DNA from: Silvibacterium acidisoli
GTDB lineage: Bacteria > Acidobacteriota > Terriglobia > Terriglobales > Acidobacteriaceae
Length of the DNA stretch: 64,000 nucleotides
Direction of reading: 5' to 3'
Assembly (NCBI GenBank): GCA_022870745.1
Contig: CP085323.1
Span: 3,782,001-3,846,000 of the forward strand
The first letter of the stretch is position 1, and the number at the start of each line of letters is the position of its first letter. Positions 24,627 through 32,575 of this stretch are shown here, in pieces. The notes under the pieces are model-generated. The model ran no database searches. It saw only the letters and a program-made list of their open reading frames with translations, and was not told the DNA's origin. The translations under genes were made by a program, and so were the position numbers.

Positions 24627-25397
24627 ATGCCCACTGAGAAATCCGGAAAGATTTCCATCGTGACCGGCGGAAGCCGTGGAATTGGCCGCAACACCGTGAC
24701 CAGCCTTGCTGCGCGCGGAGTGGATTCGATCTTTACCTACCATGCAAGCCGTGCTGAGGCCGAGCAGGTCGTCGCCGAGGCGAAACAAGCTGGAGCGAAG
24801 GCCATCGCCATTCAACTCAACGCGGGCGACGTCGCCTCGTTCGACGCTTTTGTGCAGAATGTGAAGTCGGCGCTGGCGACTCTCGGAGCGGAGCGCTTCG
24901 ATTATCTTGTCAACAATGCGGGTAACAGCCATAAGAACATGCCCTTCGAGAAGGCGACCGAAGAAGAACTGGACCGCATTTACAACGTCCACTTCAAGGG
25001 TGTTTTCTTTCTCACGCAGAAGCTTTTGCCGTTGATGAACGATGGCGGCCGCATCGTAAACATCTCGAGCGGAAGAACTCGCTTCTCGTCTCCCGGTGGA
25101 GCAGTCTACGCGTCGATGAAAGGCGCGATCGAGGTGTTGACGCGCCATCTTACGGTAGAGCTTGGACCGCGCAGGATCGCAGTGAATACTGTTGCTCCCG
25201 GCGCGGTGGCAACCGACTTCAGCGGAGGTATCGTGCGCGATAACCCTGAGGTCAACAAGCGCGTTGCGGAACACACAGCGCTCGGCCGCGCGGGACTTCC
25301 GGAGGATATCGGCCCAATGATCGCGTCACTGTTATCGGATGACAATCGCTGGATTAACGGACAGCGTATCGAGGTCTCAGGCGGAATGGGGATGTAA
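24627..25397 (+). CDS. Short-chain dehydrogenase/reductase (SDR)
   Basis: A 256-residue classical SDR. The ATG at 24627 follows GGAGG by six bases, so the earlier in-frame ATG (24609) is not used. The cofactor motif is TGGSRGIGRN (residues 14-23; TGxxxGxG), followed by NNAG, the catalytic Ser in NISSGRT, and YASMK (YxxxK). After the glycine motif, the position that usually distinguishes NADH from NADPH has no acidic residue at the strand end (FTYHASR, with an Arg), which favours NADP(H); this is inference. It probably reduces a carbonyl compound in the cytoplasm. The divergent AraC regulator of the aldehyde-sensing type is the natural controller. Confidence 0.9.
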   Translation: MPTEKSGKISIVTGGSRGIGRNTVTSLAARGVDSIFTYHASRAEAEQVVAEAKQAGAKAIAIQLNAGDVASFDAFVQNVKSALATLGAERFDYLVNNAGNSHKNMPFEKATEEELDRIYNVHFKGVFFLTQKLLPLMNDGGRIVNISSGRTRFSSPGGAVYASMKGAIEVLTRHLTVELGPRRIAVNTVAPGAVATDFSGGIVRDNPEVNKRVAEHTALGRAGLPEDIGPMIASLLSDDNRWINGQRIEVSGGMGM

Positions 25398-25428
25398 ACG
25401 TGCATACTACTGTGAGGGCAGGCTGCGC

Positions 25429-26505
25429 ATGACCAGGCCTGCCCACAGTGGAGGATGCGTGTTTCGAAGTGTTTTGTTTCTCTGCCTGATGTATGCCGCG
25501 ACAGGGTGGTCGCAGGCATCGGCTAACCTTGCGTCACAGGGCTGGTACGCCGATCCGGAGGCTCACATCTTTGCCGGGCAGTACTGGATCTATCCCACCT
25601 CTTCGAGTCCGGAAGCCGACAACAACGCCGGAAAGACTTTCAATCCGCTGCAGCAGAAGCTGCGCGAAGGCCACGTGATTCACCCCGTGTACCTGCTGCA
25701 CACTTCGCTCGATGCGTTTTCTTCGCCGGACATGGTGCACTGGACGAGGCACAAGGATGTACTCGACATCCGGAATGTTTCGTGGGCGGCGTATGCCATC
25801 TGGGCGCCGACGGCGATTCATCTCAACGGCAAGTACTACCTGTTCTTTGCGGCCAACGATATTCAGAAGACGGACACGTTCCTGGGCGGCATCGGCGTTG
25901 CGGTGAGCGACAAGCCGGGTGGTCCGTTTGTGGACGCGATCGGAAAGCCGCTGATCGGCTCGTTTCACAATGGCGCGCAGCCGATCGATCCCATGGTCTA
26001 TCGCGATGACGATGGCTCGATCTACATGTATTACGGCGGACAGGGCCACTGCAATGTGGCGCGGTTGTCGCAGGATCTGAAGAGTGTGATCCCGATGAAG
26101 GATGGGACGCTCTACAAAGAGATCACGCCGAAGGATTACGTCGAAGGGCCGTTCGTGATCAAGCGCAAGGGGGTGTACTACTTCATGTGGTCGGAAGGGG
26201 ACTGGGGCAATTCGACCTACGGTGTTGCCTATGCGAAGAGCACCAGCCCAACGGGGCCGTTCGAGCGCGTGGGGAAGATTCTGTCGACCGATCCGGCGAT
26301 TGCGAATGGTCCTGGGCATCACTCGGTGCTGCAGATTCCAAGCACGGATGAGTGGTATATCGTTTACCATCGTCATCCGCTGGGAACGACGGGCGCCAAT
26401 CAGCGCGTGGTGGCTATCGACAAGATGTTCTTCGATGCCCAGGGCAATATCGAGCCTGTAAAGATGACGAAGGATGGCGTAGGTCCGAGGCCGGTCCAGA
26501 AATAG
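25429..26505 (+). CDS. Secreted GH43-family glycoside hydrolase
   Basis: A 358-residue secreted five-bladed beta-propeller hydrolase. The three catalytic acids of GH43 are visible: the general base Asp in GWYADPEAH (about residue 42), the pKa-modulating Asp in GAQPIDPMVYRDDDG, and the general acid Glu in DYVEGPFVIKR. Family members release arabinose or xylose (or galactose) from arabinans and xylans; the subfamily was not determined. A signal peptide covers VFRSVLFLCLMYAATGWSQA. The ATG at 25429 is used here, but a GTG at 25459 has a better ribosome-binding site (GGAGG) and gives an equally good signal peptide. It is 32 bp behind the SDR gene. Confidence 0.85.
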   Translation: MTRPAHSGGCVFRSVLFLCLMYAATGWSQASANLASQGWYADPEAHIFAGQYWIYPTSSSPEADNNAGKTFNPLQQKLREGHVIHPVYLLHTSLDAFSSPDMVHWTRHKDVLDIRNVSWAAYAIWAPTAIHLNGKYYLFFAANDIQKTDTFLGGIGVAVSDKPGGPFVDAIGKPLIGSFHNGAQPIDPMVYRDDDGSIYMYYGGQGHCNVARLSQDLKSVIPMKDGTLYKEITPKDYVEGPFVIKRKGVYYFMWSEGDWGNSTYGVAYAKSTSPTGPFERVGKILSTDPAIANGPGHHSVLQIPSTDEWYIVYHRHPLGTTGANQRVVAIDKMFFDAQGNIEPVKMTKDGVGPRPVQK

Positions 26506-26526
26506 TATCTGTAACAGTTGCAAATA

Positions 26527-26561
26527 AGATATGCCGGATGCGTTGCGCATCCGGCATATCT
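26527..26561. terminator. Bidirectional terminator, 16-bp stem
   Basis: The arms AGATATGCCGGATGCG and CGCATCCGGCATATCT pair perfectly over a TTG loop between the convergent GH43 and aldo/keto reductase genes, followed by GTTCT. Confidence 0.85.
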
Positions 26562-26564
26562 GTT

Positions 26565-27563
<999 letters not shown>

Positions 27564-27573
27564 CTATTACCTC

Positions 27574-27587
27574 AGCGGCTAAAGCCG
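27574..27587 (+). repeat. Family B element (GCGGCTAAAGCCGC)
   Basis: The arms GCGGCT and AGCCGC flank AA. This small palindrome lies between the AKR and AraC genes and shares GCTAAAGCCGC with a copy at 53414. Confidence 0.6.
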
Positions 27588-27652
27588 CGTGTGTTTGTCG
27601 GTTGTGGATGGCAGATGGCATGTCCGCCCTGCCTTATTCGTAATTGTCTATG

Positions 27653-28681
27653 TCACGGTTGCAAAACGGAGTTGTCGCGTTGCGTGTTAATGCGATGCGT
27701 CTCGCGCCATGCGCCGGGTGGGATGCCTTCCCAGGTGCGGAAGGCACGGACGAAGGAGTTCGTATCTTCGTAGCCGAGCAGATATGCAGCCTCGTTCAGT
27801 TCCAGTATCGAATTGCCGAGGTAGTAGCGGGCCATCTGGTGGCGTGCGTCGTCGAGGACGCGTTGGAAGCTCGCGCCGCTCTCCTGCAGGCGGCGCTGCA
27901 GCGTGCGCGGGCTCAGGTGAAGTTCGCGGGCGATGTCGTCCACGGCGGGGCGGCTGCCTGCGAGCCTCTGGCGAATGGCGGCTTGCACCAGCTCGACAAA
28001 GGTGTCCTGCGCCGTTGTTTTCCTTAGTTCTGCGTCGAGCTGCGGCGCGAGTAGCTCGAGCAGTTCGTTGTTACGCGTAATGAAGGGCAGGCTGGCATGT
28101 TCTGCCGCGAAGACCATGGCGTTGTTAGGTGCGTTGCATACGACCTCGCAGCCGAAGTGGCGCTCGAGGGCGCGGCGATGCGCGCGCGGCTGGGTCAGCT
28201 CGACGCGCAACGGATGGATCTGTTGCCCGCTGCCATGGCGGCCGAGGTTGAGCACCCAGGCGAAGCAGTATTCGGTAAGCACGAAGGGTTCGATATCGAC
28301 GGCGAGCAGCCAGTGGAACTGGATCTGCCACTCGCTGTCTTCCTTCTTCTGCACAACTGCTTCGGGGCAGGTGAGCTGCTTGTAGCGGCCAAGGTGGTCG
28401 ATGGCTGCTCCGAAGCTTGGCGCCGAGAGCGCTGCCAGGCCGCTGGCGTGGAAGCGCTCGGTCTTATTCTCGGTACCGAGCCTTACGCCGACGGCGGGGT
28501 CGGCAGAGACTTCGCCGATGGCCCGCCAGAAGGCGAAGAACTCTTCGGTGGTGAGTTGGATGCGTGCCTGTTCGAAGAGTCGTGGAGCAAGGGCCGCCCG
28601 GCGCAGGATATGTGCGACGTCGAGGCCGCACTCCCTGAGCTTTACGTGGAACTGCGCGGGCGGTCTGAAGTGCTTGTTCAT
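27653..28681 (-). CDS. AraC-family regulator, arabinose-binding-like N-terminal domain
   Basis: A 342-residue regulator. The N-terminal half belongs to the Arabinose_bd type (AALSAPSFGAAIDHLGRYKQ, then HFGCEVVCNAPNNAMVF), a domain common in regulators of alcohol or aldehyde metabolism. The C-terminal DNA-binding part shows DDIARELHLSPRTLQRRLQE as the first helix-turn-helix and EAAYLLGYEDTNSFVRAFRT as the second. It is encoded between an alcohol dehydrogenase (2-bp gap) and an aldo/keto reductase on the same strand, so it most likely controls its own operon. A 21-bp-spaced direct repeat upstream of the dehydrogenase (29777-29812) fits an AraC operator. The inducer is unknown. Confidence 0.9.
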   Translation of the reverse strand: MNKHFRPPAQFHVKLRECGLDVAHILRRAALAPRLFEQARIQLTTEEFFAFWRAIGEVSADPAVGVRLGTENKTERFHASGLAALSAPSFGAAIDHLGRYKQLTCPEAVVQKKEDSEWQIQFHWLLAVDIEPFVLTEYCFAWVLNLGRHGSGQQIHPLRVELTQPRAHRRALERHFGCEVVCNAPNNAMVFAAEHASLPFITRNNELLELLAPQLDAELRKTTAQDTFVELVQAAIRQRLAGSRPAVDDIARELHLSPRTLQRRLQESGASFQRVLDDARHQMARYYLGNSILELNEAAYLLGYEDTNSFVRAFRTWEGIPPGAWRETHRINTQRDNSVLQP

Positions 28682-28683
28682 CG

Positions 28684-29742
28684 TTATTCCGATTTGAGCG
28701 AGGCCATGTCGATCGAGAAGCGATACTTCACGTCGGACTTGAGCAAGCGCTCGTAGGCTTCGTTGATCTTCTGGATGGGGATGACTTCGACGTCGGCGGT
28801 GATGTTGTGTTCGCCGCAGAAGTCGAGCATTTCCTGGGTTTCCGCGATGCCGCCGATGGGCGAGCCGGAGAGACTATGACGGCCGAAGAGCAGTCCGAAG
28901 GCTGCGACCTGCAACGGCTTTTCCGGAGCGCCGACGAGCGTGAGGTTGCCATCGCGCTTGAGCAGCTGGATGTAGGCGTTAATGTCGTGATCGGCGGAGA
29001 CGCAGTCGAGGATGAAGTCGAAGCTGGCGATATGCTTCGCCATTTCCTCGGGATTGCGCGAGACGACAACTTCATCGGCCCCGAGGCGCAGGGCATCTTC
29101 GGTCTTGCCGGGCGAGGTGGTGAAGACGACGGTGTGCGCGCCGAGTGCGTGAGCGAACTTTACGCCCATGTGGCCGAGTCCGCCGAGTCCCACGATGCCT
29201 ACCTTCTTGCCCTTGGTCACGCCCCAGTGGCGCAACGGCGACCAGGTGGTGATGCCGGCGCAGAGCAGAGGGGCTGTCGCGGCGAGATCGAGATTCTTTG
29301 GCACGTGCAGAACGAAGTGCTGGTCGACGACGATGCTATCGCTGTATCCGCCATAGGTGACCTTGCCGGTGTGCGCGTCGGGCGAGTTGTAGGTGAGCGT
29401 CATGTTGTGGCAGAACTGCTCGAGTCCGGCCTGGCACTCGGGGCAGGTGCCATCGGTCTTGACGAGGCAGCCGACAGCGGCAAGGTCGCCGACCTTGAAC
29501 TTTGTCACATCGGAGCCGACCTTGGTGACGCGACCGACAATTTCATGGCCGGGCACGCAGGGGTACATGGTAGGAAACACCTCGCGCCACTCGTTGCGCG
29601 CGGTATGCAGATCGGAATGACAGACGCCACAGAAGAGAATCTCGATCTGGACGTCTTTCCCGGTAGGATCGCGCCGCTCGATCACTGAGGAGGCTAGCGG
29701 CGATGTTGCACTGGCAGCGGAATAGGCTTTGGCGTTGTACAT
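28684..29742 (-). CDS. Zinc alcohol dehydrogenase (cinnamyl-alcohol-dehydrogenase/YahK type)
   Basis: A 352-residue NADP-type medium-chain dehydrogenase. The catalytic zinc site is normal: Cys38 in FCGVCHSDLH, His65 and Glu66 in VPGHEIVG. The cofactor motif is GLGGLGHMGVK. One structural-zinc ligand is replaced: in the usual GCLVDSCRTCPNC the first Cys is here Asp97 (GCLVKTDGTCPEC), while Cys100, Cys103 and Cys111 remain. The enzyme probably reduces aldehydes, as YahK does. It heads the ADH-AraC-AKR unit; the AraC gene begins 2 bp after its stop. A -10-like TCTAAT lies about 8 bp before the start, so the leader is very short. Confidence 0.88.
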   Translation of the reverse strand: MYNAKAYSAASATSPLASSVIERRDPTGKDVQIEILFCGVCHSDLHTARNEWREVFPTMYPCVPGHEIVGRVTKVGSDVTKFKVGDLAAVGCLVKTDGTCPECQAGLEQFCHNMTLTYNSPDAHTGKVTYGGYSDSIVVDQHFVLHVPKNLDLAATAPLLCAGITTWSPLRHWGVTKGKKVGIVGLGGLGHMGVKFAHALGAHTVVFTTSPGKTEDALRLGADEVVVSRNPEEMAKHIASFDFILDCVSADHDINAYIQLLKRDGNLTLVGAPEKPLQVAAFGLLFGRHSLSGSPIGGIAETQEMLDFCGEHNITADVEVIPIQKINEAYERLLKSDVKYRFSIDMASLKSE

Positions 29743-29776
29743 GCCATTACATTAGATGTCGCTGAGCCACTTCGAT

Positions 29777-29812
29777 ATGCAAATTGCGCCAATCTGCATG
29801 CAAAGCGCGCCA
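29777..29812 (-). promoter_or_regulatory. Direct repeat, probable AraC operator of the ADH-AraC-AKR operon
   Basis: ATGCAAATTGCGCCA (29777-29791) and ATGCAAAGCGCGCCA (29798-29812) match at 13 of 15 positions and are spaced exactly 21 bp apart (two helical turns), about 35 bp upstream of the ADH start. The downstream copy overlaps the -35 region on the minus strand. This is the classic geometry for an AraC/XylS dimer site. Confidence 0.6.
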
Positions 29813-29876
29813 GAGTTTCCGCCGTGAAATTTGTCCTTTTCGAGCCGGGTGAGGGAGGACACGTTCATAACCCGGC

Positions 29877-30995
29877 TTACCGGTTGGTGGACTGGGGATC
29901 GTGCCGGAAGATTTCGACGCGGTTACGGCCCTGGTATTTCGCCCGGTAGAGCGCGGCATCGGCGGCTTCGAGCAGGTGAACGGCCGATGCGCTCTGGTCG
30001 GGAATGCAGGTGGCCACGCCGACGCTGATCGTAACCGTGCCGGAGTCGCTGGCCGGGTGCACAATGCGCCGGTTGTAGACAGAGTTGCGCAGCTTCTCGG
30101 CAACGTCGATCGCTCCGTGCTCCGAGGTCTCCGGCAGGATGAGCGCGAATTCCTCCCCGCCGTAACGGGCGACAAGATCGGCCGGGCGGTGGATGACGTC
30201 GAGCGTTGCCTGCACGATCTGCCGCAGGCAGTGGTCTCCGCGTACATGCCCATAGAGATCGTTGTAGGCCTTGAAGAAATCCACGTCCATGATGATGAGA
30301 GAGAGTGGATCGCCGGAGCGCGCGGCGCGGCGCCACTCCTGGTCGAGCACCTCGTCGAAGCGCCGGCGGTTGGCGACGCCGGTAAGGCCGTCGACCGAGG
30401 CCAGTGCCTCAAGCGCGCGCCGTGCGGCGTGCAGGCGCTCTTCAGCAGCCTTGCGGGCAGAGATGTCACGCAGCACCTGCACGAAGCCGATAGGGCGACG
30501 CGTCTTGGGATCGCAATAAAGGCTGATGGTCGCCTCCATCCAGATCCAGCTTCCGTCTTTGCAGCGCACCCGGCATTCGAGCGGAGGTCCGTCGTCGTGC
30601 CCATCGCGCAGATCTAGAAAAAGCTGTGCGAACGAGGGTGCATCGCCCGGATGCAACAGGTCTTCAAAGCGTGTCTTTCCGGCCAGCTCATCGGACGACC
30701 AACCGGCGTGCGCTGCGATGGAGGGCGAAAGGTAGTGGTAAAGGCCGGTCATGTCGGCGAGTATCAGAACGTCTTTCGAATCCTCGACGAGCGTGCGGAA
30801 GTGTTCGCTGCTATGCGCGGCGACCTGCATGCGGCGCATGCTGTGAAGCAGGAAAGCGATGACGCTCCCCATCACGACGATGGAGACGAGCACTGCGGAG
30901 AAACGGGGAAATGCCGTGAGTGGCAAAACAAAAAGGCATACGGAGCAGAAAGCCTGATCCGTTGGCCGGTTCAACCTGTCGTTTTTCTTGTGCAT
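29877..30995 (-). CDS. Membrane-anchored PAS-GGDEF diguanylate cyclase
   Basis: A 372-residue signalling enzyme. One or two hydrophobic segments occupy residues 20-50, a PAS domain about residues 63-180 (FRTLVEDSKDVLILADMTGL, ending VLRDISARKAAEERL), and a GGDEF domain residues 198-365. The active-site motif is GGEEF (279-283), so it should make cyclic di-GMP from two GTP. RPAD at 270-273, five residues before it, is an intact inhibitory I-site, so product feedback is expected. The PAS domain probably senses a redox or small-molecule signal. The gene is monocistronic or the last of a leftward series. The EAL protein at 60.5 kb is the opposing activity within this window. Confidence 0.93.
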   Translation of the reverse strand: MHKKNDRLNRPTDQAFCSVCLFVLPLTAFPRFSAVLVSIVVMGSVIAFLLHSMRRMQVAAHSSEHFRTLVEDSKDVLILADMTGLYHYLSPSIAAHAGWSSDELAGKTRFEDLLHPGDAPSFAQLFLDLRDGHDDGPPLECRVRCKDGSWIWMEATISLYCDPKTRRPIGFVQVLRDISARKAAEERLHAARRALEALASVDGLTGVANRRRFDEVLDQEWRRAARSGDPLSLIIMDVDFFKAYNDLYGHVRGDHCLRQIVQATLDVIHRPADLVARYGGEEFALILPETSEHGAIDVAEKLRNSVYNRRIVHPASDSGTVTISVGVATCIPDQSASAVHLLEAADAALYRAKYQGRNRVEIFRHDPQSTNR

Positions 30996-31096
30996 CTTGC
31001 TGAAAATTCGAACTCCTTGTGGGTGATGGAGTGCAAAAAAAACGGGGCAAGCTGATACCCCCTTCTTGAGTCGGGAAGATCAACTTGTGTCCCCTC

Positions 31097-31471
31097 CTAC
31101 CTGGGCAACGACAGGTTCTTGTCCCAGGTGACGGAGTAGTCGGGTTGCACGGTGATTCTTAGTTCTCCGTGCTGCCCTTCGGCCAGTTCAGGACCGGTAC
31201 CGTTGTGGATCTTCTTGTCGAGCGTGGTGAAGGAAATGGTGAGCGGTCCAGAGCCCTGCACCTTGAAGTGATAGTGATAAGAAGAGTGAGGAGCCAGGGT
31301 TTGGACGCCGAAACTCGCGCTGGGGTAATCGACTTCGACGATCGAGACTGCCTGTGGACCGTTATTTTCGAGCGTGGTTTCTACGTACGCCGAGCGGCAC
31401 CCTGCCGCCGCGATGAGCAAAGCCGCGGCAGCAGGCGGTACAAGAAACGTTTGAAAGAAGCGGACTGTCAT
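31097..31471 (-). CDS. Putative lipoprotein of unknown function
   Basis: A 124-residue protein with a lipoprotein signal peptide ending in AAAGC (lipobox Cys25), so it should be anchored in a membrane. The mature part is about 100 residues of alternating strands (YVETTLENNGPQAVSIVEVD, YHYHFKVQGSGPLTISFTTL, HGELRITVQPDYSVTW), suggesting an immunoglobulin-like or lipocalin-like beta fold. No known family is recognised. It lies 101 bp downstream, on the same strand, of nothing closer than the REC-PAS gene (45 bp upstream), so it may be the second gene of that unit. No catalytic motif seen. Confidence 0.7.
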   Translation of the reverse strand: MTVRFFQTFLVPPAAAALLIAAAGCRSAYVETTLENNGPQAVSIVEVDYPSASFGVQTLAPHSSYHYHFKVQGSGPLTISFTTLDKKIHNGTGPELAEGQHGELRITVQPDYSVTWDKNLSLPR

Positions 31472-31516
31472 GCGGGGCAGATTCTCTTTCGCCTCGTGGT
31501 CAAGGGAATGGCTGTG

Positions 31517-32329
31517 CTACAGAACGCTCTTGCGCTCAAGGATGCGCGCTGAGAGCACGACCCCGGTGCTGCCGTCGTGGAGTGTGATTGGGAAGACGAG
31601 CACGTTCCAGACCCATGCTTCGCCCCGGCGAGGCAGATTCAACAGGCCGCGATAGGTGCGATCGATGTAAGTTTCACGGGTTGTGGCTACGGTTTGCAGA
31701 ATAGCGCGCCAGCTTTTCGGCAGCTCGGGGAGCTCGTCGAACATGTTCCGGCCGGGAAACCAGTCGCGCGGATGCTCGAGCAGGCGTGCGCAGGCTTCAT
31801 TCACATACTGCCAGTTGCCTTCGCCGTCGAGTATCTCAAGGACGACATCGTCGCCCATTGCCATGTTGATGCGCGAGTAAAAGAAGTCACGCGCATTGAC
31901 GACAACCGGTTTGCCGCGGAGCTTGGCTTCGAAGGATCGCAGGGCGGTGACCAGGTCGTCGATGGAACTGTACCCCTTGAGCAGGTGCATATCCTCTACG
32001 CCGCCAAAGCGATGCTCGAGCGTAGCCGAGAGGATGATAATGGGCACCTCGGGGTGCTGACGGCGCAGCGTTGCCGCTACATCGGTCCCAAACATGCCGG
32101 CACCCAGGTGATAGTCGAGCACCGCGATGTCGATTTTATCCAGCAACGCGGTCGCCTCCTCGATGGTCGAGGCAGTTTCAGTTAAGTAACCGTGCTTGCG
32201 CAGAATCGTTGAGCGCAGGACGAGGTTCTCCGGGTGATCGTCGAGCAGGAGTACACGTATCGGCTCAGCGAGCACGGCGACCGGTCCTGAAGAAGAGCGG
32301 AAATTTCCAATGTCTGTATCGTCAGCCAT
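31517..32329 (-). CDS. REC-PAS two-domain response regulator without output domain
   Basis: A 270-residue cytoplasmic protein. Residues 23-135 form a receiver domain with the acidic pair in VLLLDDHPENL, the phosphorylatable Asp in IAVLDYHLG, the Ser/Thr in IIILSATLE and the Lys in HLLKGYSS, so phosphotransfer should be possible. Residues 150-265 form a PAS domain (NWQYVNEACARLLEHPRDWF; AWVWNVLVFPITLHDGSTGV). There is no DNA-binding or enzymatic output, so it probably acts through protein contacts. No histidine kinase lies in the window. A perfect FNR/CRP-type box lies about 90 bp upstream of its start. Confidence 0.88.
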   Translation of the reverse strand: MADDTDIGNFRSSSGPVAVLAEPIRVLLLDDHPENLVLRSTILRKHGYLTETASTIEEATALLDKIDIAVLDYHLGAGMFGTDVAATLRRQHPEVPIIILSATLEHRFGGVEDMHLLKGYSSIDDLVTALRSFEAKLRGKPVVVNARDFFYSRINMAMGDDVVLEILDGEGNWQYVNEACARLLEHPRDWFPGRNMFDELPELPKSWRAILQTVATTRETYIDRTYRGLLNLPRRGEAWVWNVLVFPITLHDGSTGVVLSARILERKSVL

Positions 32330-32375
32330 GTGTCACGAATTCAGTTACTTGGATGCAATGATTCTATGCAAGGGA

Positions 32376-32381
32376 AGTATA
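32376..32381 (-). promoter_or_regulatory. -10-like hexamer TATACT upstream of the REC-PAS gene
   Basis: TATACT on the minus strand, 47 bp before the start codon. No matching -35 element is seen, which fits an activator-dependent promoter. The FNR/CRP-type box lies about 56 bp from the expected transcription start, not at the standard -41.5 or -61.5. Confidence 0.35.
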
Positions 32382-32418
32382 GGAAAACTCAGTCTGCGGG
32401 GGTAGAAAAACGTTCTCC

Positions 32419-32432
32419 TTGATTTAGATCAA
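32419..32432. promoter_or_regulatory. Perfect FNR/CRP-type box TTGAT-N4-ATCAA
   Basis: TTGATTTAGATCAA matches the consensus of FNR-type regulators at every defined position. It lies between the three-way-junction element and the REC-PAS gene start. Confidence 0.5.
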
Positions 32433-32436
32433 TAAA

Positions 32437-32508
32437 CCCGGCGCGATTGTTGCAACTTTATCGAAACAAGTTGTTGATTTGTGTCGACTCGTCACACAAA
32501 GCGCCGGG
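32437..32508. other. Compact three-way-junction structural element
   Basis: An outer 8-bp stem CCCGGCGC/GCGCCGGG (9 bp with the flanking A/T) encloses two perfect hairpins: CAACTT (32453-32458) with AAGTTG (32468-32473), and TTTGTGT (32478-32484) with ACACAAA (32494-32500). Both loops have 9 bases, and the second hairpin abuts the outer stem directly. There is no T-run, tRNA consensus or coding potential. It lies between the PepSY gene stop and the REC-PAS gene. The strand and role are unknown. Confidence 0.5.
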
Positions 32509-32575
32509 TATGGTCACCAAGCTTCTGAATTTTCAGGACAATCGATTGTTTCCGCCGTTCCCGCTTAACAAAAAA

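Noticed and set aside
32437-32508. Three-way junction as a tRNA or rho-independent terminator
   Set aside because: Only two inner arms with 9-base loops and no tRNA consensus bases; no T-run follows on either strand.
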